DNA from: Lonicera japonica | Taxonomy: Eukaryota; Streptophyta; Magnoliopsida; Dipsacales; Caprifoliaceae | Reading direction: 5' to 3' | DNA length: 64,000 bases | Assembly (NCBI GenBank): GCA_021464415.1 | Contig: CM038466.1 | Location: 31,278,833-31,342,832 of the forward strand | The notes under the pieces: generated by a model | Database searches by the model: none | Told to the model about the DNA's origin: nothing | Seen by the model: only the letters and a program-made list of their open reading frames with translations | Shown: positions 12,680-22,943 of the stretch, one piece after another | Position numbering within the stretch: the first letter of the stretch is position 1 | Layout: each line of letters begins with the position of its first letter | Translations under genes and position numbers: made by a program

Positions 12680-13609
12680 AAGAAAGTCGAAGCCATGGAG
12701 TCTTGTAAAATGAGGGAAAGTAGTGTAGGTACTAGCACCGTTTGTGTCATTTGTGAGAAGGTGGGACATTCCACGGAGGAGTGTCACACAATTCCGGCCT
12801 TCAAAGAGGTCCTTCAAAGTCCCTCACAAGTCAATGCCTTGAACTCGTATCCTAGACCACACAATGATCCATTTTCTCAAAGGTACAATGAAGGGTGGAG
12901 GAACCATCCTAATTTTAGTTGGGGGGGAAATCAAAATACTCATCAAAATTCGAATGCAAATTCCTACCAACCAAGACCACCTCCACCCCAAAACAGCTCT
13001 TTTGGTCAAGCAAACCCAAACCCAAATTCAAATTTGGAGACTCTTTTGCGGCAGTTTGTAGACAAAACCAATAGAGATGTTAGTGATTTGAAAACTCAAA
13101 TGTCCAAACTCACCACCGCTTTAGCAACCCAAGAAAAAGGAAAGTTTCCGGCCCAACCAATAGCTAATCCTAGAGGGCAAGCCATGATAGTTGAGGGGGA
13201 GTCGAGTGGGAATGTAGAGGAGTTGAAATCCATCACTATCCTTAGGAGTGGGAAAGAGATTGACAAAACTATAGTTCCTAAGGCCAAAAAGCCGGTGGAC
13301 ATAGGTGAGTCAAACCAAGTTGAGAAGGTCACCATTGAAGAGAGAATGAGGGAAGAAGAGAGAGTTGAAAAAGAGGATTTGGAAAAAATCAAGAGTAGTG
13401 TCAAAATCCCTTTTCCGGAAAGGTTATCTCAACCTTTGAAGGAGACCCGAAATGCCGAAGTTCTTGATGTGTTCAAACAAGTGAAAATTAACATTCCATT
13501 GCTTGATGCGGTGAAACAAATTCCTTCTTATGCAAAATTTTTAAAAGATTTGTGCACCACTAAGAGGCGATTGAATGTTAAAAAAAGGCATTTATGGCGG
13601 AACAAGTGA
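12680..13609 (+). pseudogene. Athila-1 gag, C-terminal part (nucleocapsid)
   Basis: Same frame as the upstream gag, after the stop. It carries one zinc knuckle (CVICEKVGHSTEEC), a Gln/Asn/Pro-rich linker, a heptad-like segment (VSDLKTQMSKLTTALATQ), a Glu/Lys-rich region and a conserved block ending KINIPLLDAVKQIPSYAKFL before the protease. A run of seven A residues near 13579 marks a one-base loss relative to Athila-2: gag ends at TGA 13607-13609 and the protease continues in the -1 frame. This could be mutation or, less likely, recoding. Confidence 0.8.
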
Positions 13610-14235
13610 GTTCAATAATGCAAGGCACTCGAATCCCAAAATTCAAAGATCCCGGTTGCCCCACCATTTCTTGTTTGATTGGAAACTTTAGAATCAAAAA
13701 TGCATTGCTTGATCTGGGGGCGAGTGTTAATGTTTTGCCATTTTCGGTCTACCAACAATTGGGTTTAGGAGAGTTGAAACCCACGAAAGTCACGATCCAA
13801 TTGGCGGATCGATCGGTCAAGATTCCAAGGGGAATTGTTGAGGATGTGCTAATTCAAATTGATAAATTCTATTTTCCCGTGGATTTCATAGTTCTTGACA
13901 TGCAACCGGTATCCAATCCCGGAAATGAGATTCCCGTAATTTTGGGAAGACCCTTTCTTGCAACATCAAATGCTATCATCAATTGCAAGAATGGGATTGT
14001 AAAATTGGCCTTTGGAAATATGACTCTTGAGCTCAACGTGTTTTCAATAAGTAACAAACAAGATGATTTTGATGATGAAATTGAACATGTAAACATGATA
14101 GAGTCACTAGTACAAGACCATTTTTCTTTCACTTATGAATCGGAATCATTGGAAGATTTGCTAACCACTCCCAATGATCCGAGGAATGTGTGCATGTGTT
14201 TTCTTTGGATGATAGGAACAAGGAAGAACTCTTGA
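13594..14235 (+). pseudogene. Athila-1 protease, out of frame with gag and RT
   Basis: Aspartic protease that would cleave the polyprotein. The active-site motif is LLDLGASVNVLP, followed by VTIQLADRSVKIPRGIVEDV and PVILGRPFLATSNAII, the flap and C-terminal features of retropepsins. Its frame is -1 relative to gag. It runs past the protease to a stop at 14233-14235; the frame used by pol begins near 14175, again one base short compared with Athila-2. The acidic tail (DDFDDEIEHVNMIESLVQ) matches Athila-2. Confidence 0.8.
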
Positions 14236-17177
14236 AGAATGAAGAAAATGCAAAAATGGAACCACCAAATCTTGAAGGAAAGATGGAGCTCAAGCCTCTT
14301 CCTAACAATTTGAAGTACGCTTTTCTAGGTGCTTTTGAAACTTACCCCGTGGTAATTTCTTCCGAACTCCCAAATGATCAAGAAGAACGGTTGGTAAGTA
14401 TGCTAAGTAAGTATCGAAAAGCTTTTGGGTGGAAATTGGCCGACCTCCAAGGAATTAGTCCATTGATTTGCACACACAAAATTCACTTGGAGGAAGGTGC
14501 AAAGCCATCAAGACAATTTCAACGCCGGTTAAATCCTCACATGCAAGAAGTAGTAAGAACCGAGGTGTTGAAATTTCTTGATGCCAAGATCATCTATCCA
14601 ATTTCGGATAGCAAATGGGTAAGTCCAACCCAAGTTGTACCTAAAAAATCCGGGCTTACAGTAGTAAAGAATGAAAATAATGAGTTGATACCCCAAAGAG
14701 TCACCACCGGGTGGCGAATGTGCATAGACTACCGTAAGTTAAATGAAGTCACTAGAAAGGACCATTTTCCTCTTCCATTTTTAGATCAAACACTTGAAAG
14801 AATGGCGGGTCATGAGTTCTATTCTTTTTTAGACGGATTTTCTGGGTATAACCAAATCGAAATTGATCTTGAGGACCAAGAAAAAACAACCTTCACATGT
14901 CCGTTTGGTACTTTTGCTTATCGAAAAATGCCTTTTGGTTTGTGCAATGCACCGGCCACTTTTCAGAGATGTATGTTGAGCATTTTTAGCGATATGGTAG
15001 AGAAAACTCTAGAGGTTTTTATGGACGATTTTACCGTTTACGGTAAATCGTTCGATAATTGTTTGCTCAATGTTGAACATGTGTTAGCAAGGTGTATCGA
15101 GAAGCAACTCATCCTCAATTGGGAGAAATGCCACTTCATGGTGACAAAGGGCATTGTATTGGGCCATGTTATATCGGGGAAAGGCATTGAAGTAGACAAG
15201 GCAAAGATCGAGCTTATCTCAAAGCTCCCCACCCCCAAGTCAATCAAGGATGTTCGCTCATTCTTGGGGCATGCCGGATTCTACCGAAGGTTCATTCAAA
15301 ATTTTAGCACCATTGCTAAACCTATGTGCAAGTTGCTCTTGAAAGATGCCCCTTTTGAATGGACCAAGGAATGTGAAGAAGCCTTTGTAAAACTCAAGCA
15401 CATGCTCACTACCGCACCCATCATGCAAACCCCCGATTGGAGTTTGCCATTCGAACTCATGTGCGATGCAAGCGACTACGCCGTGGGGGCGGTCCTCGGC
15501 CAAAGAAAGGACAAAAAGCCCGGGGTCATTTACTATGCGAGCCGAACTCTCAATGAGGCTCAAATGAACTACACCACCACTGAGAAAGAACTCTTGGCTA
15601 TTGTCTTTGCCCTCGACAAATTTCGGTCTTACCTCATTGGGTCACCTATTGTCATTTTCACCGATCATGCGGCCCTCAAGTATCTTTTCACAAAGAAAGA
15701 TGCAAAGCCAAGGCTTCTAAGATGGATTCTTCTCCTACAAGAATTCAATCTTTTCATAAATGATAAGAAGGGTGTCGAAAATGTGGTGGCGGACCATTTA
15801 TCTCGCCTTTCATTCACCGACCACATTGAGGAGAGTGCTATTAAAGACTCTTTTCCGGATGAGCAACTATTCACAATCTCTTCCTCACCATGGTATGCCG
15901 ATATCATGAACTATCTTGTCACCGAAAAGATGCCAAGCCATTGGAATGCCCAAGACCGAAGAAAATTCTTGTCCGAGGTCAACCGTTTTTATTGGGATGA
16001 TCCATACTTGTTTAAGTATGGGGCGGATCAAATCATTCGACGATGCATTCCCAATAATGAGTTCGAAAGGGTTTTAAGCTCTTGCCACAATGAAGCCTGC
16101 GGTGGGCATTTCTCAGCTAAGAAGACGGCCGCCAAGATTCTACAATGTGGCTTTTATTGGCCAACAATGTTCAAAGACGCCTACGCCTTTTTCAAAGCTT
16201 GCCCGAGATGCCAAATGTTAGGAGGAATCACAAGAAAAAGCATGATGCCTCTCAACCCGATCCTCGTAGTTGAAATTTTTGATTGTTGGGGCATTGATTT
16301 CATGGGACCTTTCCCATCCTCTTTTGGTAATCTCTATATTCTTCTTGCGGTTGATTATGTTTCCAAGTGGGTAGAGGCCCAAGCTTGCAAGAAAAATGAT
16401 CACAAAGTGGTGATCCGATTTTTAAAAGAAAATATTCTTGCAAGGTTTGGCACTCCCAAAGCGATTATAAGCGATGGTGGTACTCATTTTTGCAATAAAC
16501 CTTTTGAATCTTTAATGCAAAAATATGGGGTAAATCACAAAGTATCACTCGCTTATCATCCGCAAACCAATGGCCAAGCCGAACTTGCCAATAGGGAGAT
16601 AAAGCAAATTCTTGAAAAAACGGTAAATCCAAATCGCAAGGATTGGTCATTGCGTCTTAACGATGCACTTTGGGCTTACCGTACAGCTTTTAAAACAATT
16701 TTAGGAATGTCTCCCTATCGGATAGTATATGGCAAGCCTTGCCATCTTCCCGTTGAATTGGAACATAGAGCATTTTGGGCAATTAAAATGATGAACTTTG
16801 ATTTGAAAAAAGCCGAAAGCAACCGAAAGTTGCAACTTGAGGAGTTGGAGGAATTAAGGAGGGATGCATACCAAAATGCTAAGATAAGCAAAGAACGTGC
16901 AAAATTTTTTCATGATAAATCTATTCTAAGAAAAGAATTTAAACTCGGGCACAAAGTTCTAGTTTATGACACGCGTTTGCATCTTTTTCCGGGAAAGCTG
17001 AAATCTCGTTGGACCGGCCCATACATTATTCGACATGTATTCCCTTTTAGGGCCGTGAATGTTGAGGATCCCAAAACCGGCTTTGTGTTCAAAGTGAACG
17101 GACAACGCCTTAAGCCATTTTTGGAATTCCCACCTCAAGAGGAGTCCACCACTCTTGAAGATCCGACCTATACCTAA
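14190..17177 (+). CDS. Athila-1 pol: reverse transcriptase, RNase H, integrase (995 codons open)
   Basis: One uninterrupted frame encodes the enzymes that copy the element's RNA and insert the DNA. Reverse transcriptase covers roughly residues 110-330: [40 protein letters not shown] and the catalytic [11 protein letters not shown] near 15,018. RNase H follows (about 400-550) with [36 protein letters not shown] and VVADHLSRL. Integrase has the HHCC zinc domain (HNEACGGH ... CPRCQ) and a complete D-D-E triad: WGIDFMGPF (about 16,290), ISDGGTHF (about 16,475) and [16 protein letters not shown] (about 16,577). The C-terminus has [17 protein letters not shown]. All catalytic residues I can recognise are present. 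It is normally made as part of a gag-pol polyprotein, so the upstream shifts would block expression in cis. Confidence 0.93.
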   Translation: MHVFSLDDRNKEELLKNEENAKMEPPNLEGKMELKPLPNNLKYAFLGAFETYPVVISSELPNDQEERLVSMLSKYRKAFGWKLADLQGISPLICTHKIHLEEGAKPSRQFQRRLNPHMQEVVRTEVLKFLDAKIIYPISDSKWVSPTQVVPKKSGLTVVKNENNELIPQRVTTGWRMCIDYRKLNEVTRKDHFPLPFLDQTLERMAGHEFYSFLDGFSGYNQIEIDLEDQEKTTFTCPFGTFAYRKMPFGLCNAPATFQRCMLSIFSDMVEKTLEVFMDDFTVYGKSFDNCLLNVEHVLARCIEKQLILNWEKCHFMVTKGIVLGHVISGKGIEVDKAKIELISKLPTPKSIKDVRSFLGHAGFYRRFIQNFSTIAKPMCKLLLKDAPFEWTKECEEAFVKLKHMLTTAPIMQTPDWSLPFELMCDASDYAVGAVLGQRKDKKPGVIYYASRTLNEAQMNYTTTEKELLAIVFALDKFRSYLIGSPIVIFTDHAALKYLFTKKDAKPRLLRWILLLQEFNLFINDKKGVENVVADHLSRLSFTDHIEESAIKDSFPDEQLFTISSSPWYADIMNYLVTEKMPSHWNAQDRRKFLSEVNRFYWDDPYLFKYGADQIIRRCIPNNEFERVLSSCHNEACGGHFSAKKTAAKILQCGFYWPTMFKDAYAFFKACPRCQMLGGITRKSMMPLNPILVVEIFDCWGIDFMGPFPSSFGNLYILLAVDYVSKWVEAQACKKNDHKVVIRFLKENILARFGTPKAIISDGGTHFCNKPFESLMQKYGVNHKVSLAYHPQTNGQAELANREIKQILEKTVNPNRKDWSLRLNDALWAYRTAFKTILGMSPYRIVYGKPCHLPVELEHRAFWAIKMMNFDLKKAESNRKLQLEELEELRRDAYQNAKISKERAKFFHDKSILRKEFKLGHKVLVYDTRLHLFPGKLKSRWTGPYIIRHVFPFRAVNVEDPKTGFVFKVNGQRLKPFLEFPPQEESTTLEDPTYT

Positions 17178-18029
17178 CAAGTATAGGTGATGTTGTATAT
17201 ACTTTTATAAAAAAAAAAAAGAGAAAAAAAAAAAAAGAGAAAAAAAAAAAAAAAAATTGCTTTATTTTCTTTCCTTCCTTTTTGGGTTTGGTTTGATAAA
17301 CATGATATGAGGATTGAAATGTGGTTGTAATGCATGCATGTTATGTTTTATCTAATTCTAACCCGTTTGTTTTTGTTAGTGTGTACATATAGTAATTTTG
17401 CTTTTAAAAAAATAGCTCTCTTTTCCTCATGAAAATCGAAAAGCCAAATGGGAGAATGCCAATTTCTCGTTCTCTTCACATTGAGGACAATGCGTTCTTC
17501 AAGTTGGGGGGTAATGTACTTAAACTTTAACGGCTTTTCAATTTCTGAATTTTTCATGCGTGTAGAGCTTCAAAAAAAAAAAATTAAAAAAATTGAAAGT
17601 TTGAAATACGATGATCATTTTTTTTTTAGAATTGTCTTTGAATTGATGGTTTTTGACATGAAATTCTTAATTCGGATAGGTAGTTGAGTGATAATCTCCA
17701 TGGCATTGCTTCATTTAGATTCTTGAGCCTTGTAGTTTCCTGTGAATATGCATAATGTTGTGGTTTGATTTAGTCTTTGGTATCACATAGAGTGATTTTC
17801 ATCTTGTGTAGAGAGAAATAATGTTCAAATGCAATAAAAGCTCTTTCGAAAAGATCCTCCTTAGAGGGGACACATGCATGGCACTTAAAAAATTTTAAAA
17901 ACTTGGATGACTTTTAAACTTAATATTGACTTTAAGCTTCACTTGACTAAATTCATAAGTCATTTTGTCTAATATTAAGGATAGGCAAAGGTTACCATAT
18001 GGAAAAGGGGTGAATAGCTTCCTTTATGC

Positions 18030-18061
<32 letters not shown>

Positions 18062-18623
18062 AGAAGAAGTTATGAATGCAAAATTACAAAGTGAGACCGC
18101 TGCCCTCCATAGAGATGCAAACCACCTTGAGCTAATTTAGCAAAAAGTCCAAGTAAAAGATAAAAAAAAAAGTGCTTAAAATTGACAAAGTTCTTGAGCT
18201 TTTGTTTTTGAAATATTTCTCTCTTCCACTATTGATGAATAGAACTATTTGTGATTAAGAATGATTGTGTCAAAGATCCATATACATAGTGTGTTCAAAT
18301 GGGAATGTGGAACTAGTTTCTAAAGGAGATTGTAAGCAATGGAGATCGTTATTCAAATGCCAACATTCCGAAAATTGTAATAGTAATGCCAAACACTTAA
18401 ATCAATTCGTGAAAATGCTTCAATTCTACTACTTAGATTTCAAACTTCGGATGTTTGTGGGTATCATCACTGTAAACCCTCACGAGACAAACCTCGTCTT
18501 CTAAGGGAACTTGGGAGTTTTTAAAATGGCTTAGTGCATTTTATCAATGCATTTTCGGATATTATATATAGCTATTTTTATTTTGTTTGCTAAGGGACTA
18601 GCAAGAGATAAGTCGGGGGGAGT
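17178..18623 (+). other. Athila-1 3' non-coding region with two polypurine tracts
   Basis: No envelope-like protein is encoded. The sequence TTCACATTGAGGACAATG then AAGTTGGGGGG (17475-17511) and the terminal AGTCGGGGGGAGT (18611-18623, next to the 3' LTR) are purine tracts; both are shared with Athila-2. A-rich runs at about 17208-17257 and 18031-18066 and conserved phrases such as AGCTCTTTCGAAAAGATCCT (17849) are also seen. Confidence 0.75.
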
Positions 18624-20428
18624 TGATAAACGCTTAATATTGTCATTCATATGCTCATTTTCGGAGTTGTTTGACGCGTTTATTTCTCTAAAACTACTCG
18701 GTTTGCCAACTTATTTCGCGATTAGTCTCGTAGCACTTTTGTATTTAACAATGCTTGGAAAGGCATATTTTTGTGTTTATTTTGGTGTCTTTAGATTTCA
18801 AGAAATATTGTATTTAATACAATAGTGGAATTTTCCATGGACAAAAAGAATTCAAGATAGTGGAATTTTCCATGGACAAAAATAATTCAAGAAAGTCTCC
18901 ATGTCCATGTGATTAAAGAGCATCCAAGAAAGAAAGTCTCCATGTCCATGTGATTAAAGAGCATCCAAGAGAGAAAGTGGAATTGTCCATGTGATTAAAG
19001 AGTATCCAAGATAGTGGAATTCTCCACCAAAAATAAACAATAAAAATAAAAATTAAAAAAATAAAATTAAAAAGCATTGTTTATTATTTTAGCATCCAAC
19101 ACAACTCTCCTATTTATAGTCTTCATTGTTGTGTTGGAGAGGACACTTTTTTTACTTCTCATTTCTCAATTTATAGAGAGCTTGTAATAGTTTTATTTTC
19201 TAGAGAGAGAAATGGAGTTCACTTTTATAATTCTTGTCTCTACATTTATTATGGAGTAAATTTCTTTGCTAAGGCTAAAAGATGAAGTTTGTAATGCATT
19301 AATTATGTAAGTTCAATTCTCATTCCATTGTTAGTATTGTTAAATACTTTTTGAATCCTTCATCTTCTCTATTTTTTCAACCATTCATAAGCTAGTAAGA
19401 TAATTTCCATATGATGATTTGACTTTGTATGCCTTGTATACATAGATCTCAAGCATTAATGAGGAGATGATACACTTGTGTATTTCTTACTAGCCTATGT
19501 CCATTCTTTCTTTGAATGAGATACTTTTCATTGCCAAGCATGATTAGTCTTTGATATTCATGGAAACACCATAAATTTGAGATTTTAATCTTTAAATACT
19601 TTAATGATATGTTGAGTGCTTTCTACACTTTATGTGATTTTTAGACTCATCATTTTCTTAGTTAAAGTATTGCCAAAGAGGATCTTTTAAATTTATGTCA
19701 TAAACAACTTCATTAATCATTTTAAGGATTCAATTTGTATTTATCAAATAAGTCTATATAGGACGGTTTGACCTCCACCTAGACCTCCCAATCTTAGACA
19801 AATGAAATGTTATGATTTATCGAGCTAAACTCCTTGTAGTTGGCCATTTTCATAATCAAGTCATTTGCCTAGGGGAAACTAACAATGAGTTCTTAAATGC
19901 CTAGTTTAAATTTATGCCTTTTATTTTTGTGTATTTTAAGTTTGAATCTTGGTTGATATTATGTGGGAATGGGTTGCACTTGCTTCACACCCTTTGTCAC
20001 AAGATAAAAATGAGAGATACACTTGTGTTGATATTTGCTTACATCCTTTCTTTATATGGCATTTATATGGGAATGGGTTGCTTTTGCTCCACACCCTTTT
20101 GCTTAGAAATGGGTAAAATATTCAACACTTAGGAATTGCATTGAGAACTTTGAATGAGATTGATTTTACTTAACTTTGCAAAACAAATGAATTCTATAAT
20201 GCCTTAGCCTTTTCTCATCTATTGTTACATCATTTTAATTTTTATTGCAAGACTTTAAAATCAATCATAAAAATCAACCAATTAAATTCTCTTCAAAAAG
20301 CCTTGGACTCGTAATCACCACATCGTCTTTCCGACTATCCTTGTGGTTCGACACTTGGACTTACCAAGTATTATAACTTGACAACCTGCACTTGGGTACC
20401 TAAGCACGGAAGTATTTTCGGCGCGTCA
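18624..20428 (+). repeat. Athila-1 3' LTR, 1,805 bp
   Basis: Same length and, on line-by-line reading, the same sequence as the 5' LTR at a constant offset of 8,748 bp. The target duplication ATGCT follows at 20429-20433. Confidence 0.95.
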
Positions 20429-20433
20429 ATGCT

Positions 20434-22036
20434 ATTACAGAACTCCTTTCAGAAGAAACACGACTTGGAGCTAAACCTCTAAATACCAATACAGTTCTTA
20501 CTGTTCACAACCAAAAGTTCTCCAAGAAGTCCTCTTCACATGGGTGTACCTATTGTCATGCTATTAATCATTTGTTATTGAATTGTCCTAAACAAACATG
20601 TTACCACTGTAAGAAGACAAGCCCAAGATATTATTAGTTTGAGTGCTATAAAAATCCTTCTAGGCACTCTACCACTAGCCATGTCACTGTTGCTATGACT
20701 GAAACCCACCATTCAGACAATTCTTCATCATCAGTCACCATCGATGACATTACCTATCTTCTCAAATAGGTTATATCTCCTAATGGTACTACTCTGTCTG
20801 CCACTTTAGCTACATCTTGGTTCTTTGATTCTAATTACTGTAATCATATAACTGTTGATTCTATTATATTTGCCTCCAAGAGTCCTGTTTCACACACATC
20901 TTCCATTAATACTGCAAATGGTTCTCAACTACACGTTAATCTCACAGGAACAGTAGCCACCTCTAATCTCTCTTTACCAGCTACCTTCTATATTTCAAAA
21001 TTGATTATCAATCTTATATTTATTGGTCAATTATATGAACTTTGACTAAATGTCATATTTTCTCTTTTGGTTGTCATGTGTAGGATCCACAGATGAGGCG
21101 GATTATTGGGATAGGCCGTAAAGTTGGATGCCTGTTTGAATTCATCCATCTCCGTACTCCTCTAACATCCATCGTTGCATCAACATCCTCTGCTTCTCCT
21201 CTTAGTTTATGGCATTCTCCATTAGGTAATGTGTCGTTTGATCAACTTCGATCTCTTATTTCATCTAGTTAGTAAGGTTTAATAAAGTCTGAAAAGGTTT
21301 TATGTTTATCTTGTTAACTTGGAAAACAGCCAGCGTTACTTTTTAATAAAAATGATTCTATTTCTTTTGCTCTTTTTGATCTTATACATTCTTATGTTTG
21401 GGGTCCTTTTCCTCACAATACTATGGGTGATTCTAAATATTTTGTTATTTTTCTCAATGATTACACACGTTTTACTTGGATATATCTCATGAAAAATTGT
21501 TCATAATTGCTTAAAAGTTACTACAATTTTGCACGAATGGTTCATACTCATTTTTCTCGTCCTATCAAAGTTTTTCGTGCTGATAATGCTATGAAGTACA
21601 AAGACACAAATTTTCTAAAATTTTTTCGTGAACATTAAAGGTGTTTGGTTGTGCTTGTTTTGTGTTACTTTAACCCCATGAACACTCCAAACTTCAACCA
21701 CGGTCTCGTCTTTAATGTTTTATGGAGTATGGAATTGAACACAAATGATATAGATGTTGGGATCCTATCTCTAAACGACTTCGTATCTCTTGTCATGTCA
21801 TTTTTTGGGAACATAAAATGTTCTGTTCTATCTCCAAATTTTGTGTCTCTGAGGATTCTCCGCTTTCTTTCTTCACCACTTCCATCACTGACTTTTCCTC
21901 GTCTATAAGTGATTACTTGTCTTCATGGAACCAGACAACTTAATTACTGCTCATCCTGATATATCGACCAGTGACTCTGATCATACTGACTCTGATCCAT
22001 CCACCTTTGATTATACTTTACCATATGTATCATCAT
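20434..22036 (+). pseudogene. copia gag C-terminus, protease and integrase remnants
   Basis: Directly after the target duplication the copia frame resumes with ITELLSEETRLGAKPLNTN and a zinc knuckle (CTYCHAINHLLLNC), then CYHCKK. Next come a protease remnant (SWFFDSNYCNHIT, where WIIDSGATNHMT-like sequence is usual; the DSG motif reads DSN), a GAG-pre-integrase block (LSLWHSPLGNVSFDQLRSL) and integrase pieces (LFDLIHSYVWGPFP, YFVIFLNDYTRFTWIYLM, VFRADNAMKY). Around 21630-21840 lies FGCACFVLLQP-type sequence in a shifted frame. Stops and frameshifts are frequent throughout. Confidence 0.8.
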
Positions 22037-22631
22037 TAGGTCTGTCAATGGATCGGATCTCTATCCGAATCCGATCTGAATCCGATCCATTTATTCGGAT
22101 ATGATAAGGAATTTTTGATTCGATTATCTAAATCCAACCCGAATCCGTTTAGCCTTTGCTTAACAAATCGGATATGGATATATCCCAATCCGATCCGTTT
22201 ACAACCCGATCCAACATATACATAAAGATATATATATATATTTATATTTATATTTATGTACAATGTTCCACTTCGTAGACCATAACAAATCAATTATTCC
22301 AAGCAACCTATTTCCTTCAACAATTTATGTGTGGTTATTTTCCAAAATCATATGAATATATGAATTTAAATGTCTTCATTTTATATTATAAGTATTTTTA
22401 TTTGTCTTAATTTTTTAATTTTTTTTGTTGAGAAGAATAATTCTTTGAATTTCGGATCGGATCGGATATATGGATCGGATATCCGTTTGATAACAAATCA
22501 GATATGGATAGTGATTTAGATATCCATCGGATTAATGGATCGGATCGAATTTAGTGTATTAGTTTTCGGATCGGATTTGGATATAGTATGATCCAGTCCA
22601 TATCCGATCCGTTGACAATCCTAATCATCAC
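22029..22631. mobile_element. hAT-type MITE (22037-22623, 587 bp) with 8-bp target duplication
   Basis: The termini are TAGGTCTGTCAATGGATCGG (left) and TAGGATTGTCAACGGATCGG (right, reverse complement), matching at 17 of 20 positions. The flanks are ATCATCAT and ATCATCAC, an 8-bp duplication with one mismatch, as expected for hAT. The interior repeats GGATCGGATAT-like words on both strands and has an AT-rich centre; no transposase is encoded. It interrupts the copia pol. Confidence 0.78.
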
Positions 22632-22937
22632 CATCAAATGAGTTTCCAACAATGGCTGATTTCACTGAAAATGCCACGTCTGTTGATCCTATCAGTCAAT
22701 CAACCACTCCACCTCCTACATGGCAGTTCACTAGAGTAAGAGAGCTTCCTTATCATCTTTGTGATTATCACTATCATTCTACCATATTCGTACATCATGA
22801 GCGTTTTTCATAGAAATAAGCTAGTTTTAACCCACTTTGGCAACAAGCTATGTCCGAAGAATTGCAGGTATTAGAGAAAGCTCAAACTTTGAAGTTAGTT
22901 GATCTCCTATCTGGGAAGAAGGTTATTGGTTGTAAAT
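22632..22937 (+). pseudogene. copia integrase-RT linker and start of reverse transcriptase
   Basis: After the MITE the sequence reads through a serine/threonine-rich linker to NPLWQQAMSEELQVLEKAQT and LVDLLSGKKVIGCK, the conserved start of copia reverse transcriptase, with a stop shortly before it. Homology ends near 22937, where antisense PMD sequence starts. Confidence 0.8.
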
Positions 22938-22943
22938 GTTTAC

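Larger units (their letters stand above)
9876..20428 (+). mobile_element. Athila-1: full-length Athila-like Ty3/gypsy element, 10,553 bp
   Basis: Two LTRs of exactly 1,805 bp, a tRNA-Asp-type primer-binding site, gag, protease and pol, a long 3' non-coding region, a polypurine tract and ATGCT target duplications define a complete element inside the copia gag. Reading the LTRs against each other I found no difference, so insertion was very recent. Athila affinity comes from the DLGAS protease, the FMDD reverse transcriptase box, the insertion before [12 protein letters not shown] and the GGGACTAGCAAGAGATAAG-GGGGG sequence before the 3' LTR. No envelope-like reading frame is present. Gag-pro carries a stop and two frameshifts, while pol is open. 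Confidence 0.95.
8417..22937 (+). mobile_element. Ty1/copia retrotransposon, 3'-truncated and interrupted
   Basis: A copia element made of a 5' LTR, primer-binding site, gag and part of pol. Athila-1 interrupts it at 9876-20428 and a hAT-type MITE at 22037-22623. It stops inside the start of the reverse transcriptase region near 22937, where unrelated antisense PMD sequence begins; no 3' LTR is present. The short LTR (233 bp) and UBN2-type gag suggest a small copia lineage such as Ale, which is inference. Many stops and frameshifts show it is long dead. Confidence 0.85.

Noticed and set aside
17178..18623. Envelope-like gene in Athila-1
   Set aside because: Only short frames without signal peptide, membrane segment or coiled coil are present; the region is conserved as non-coding sequence in Athila-2.
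21645..21908. Separate gene of 87 codons
   Set aside because: It is an out-of-frame reading of copia integrase; the neighbouring frame shows FGCACFVLLQP-type copia sequence.
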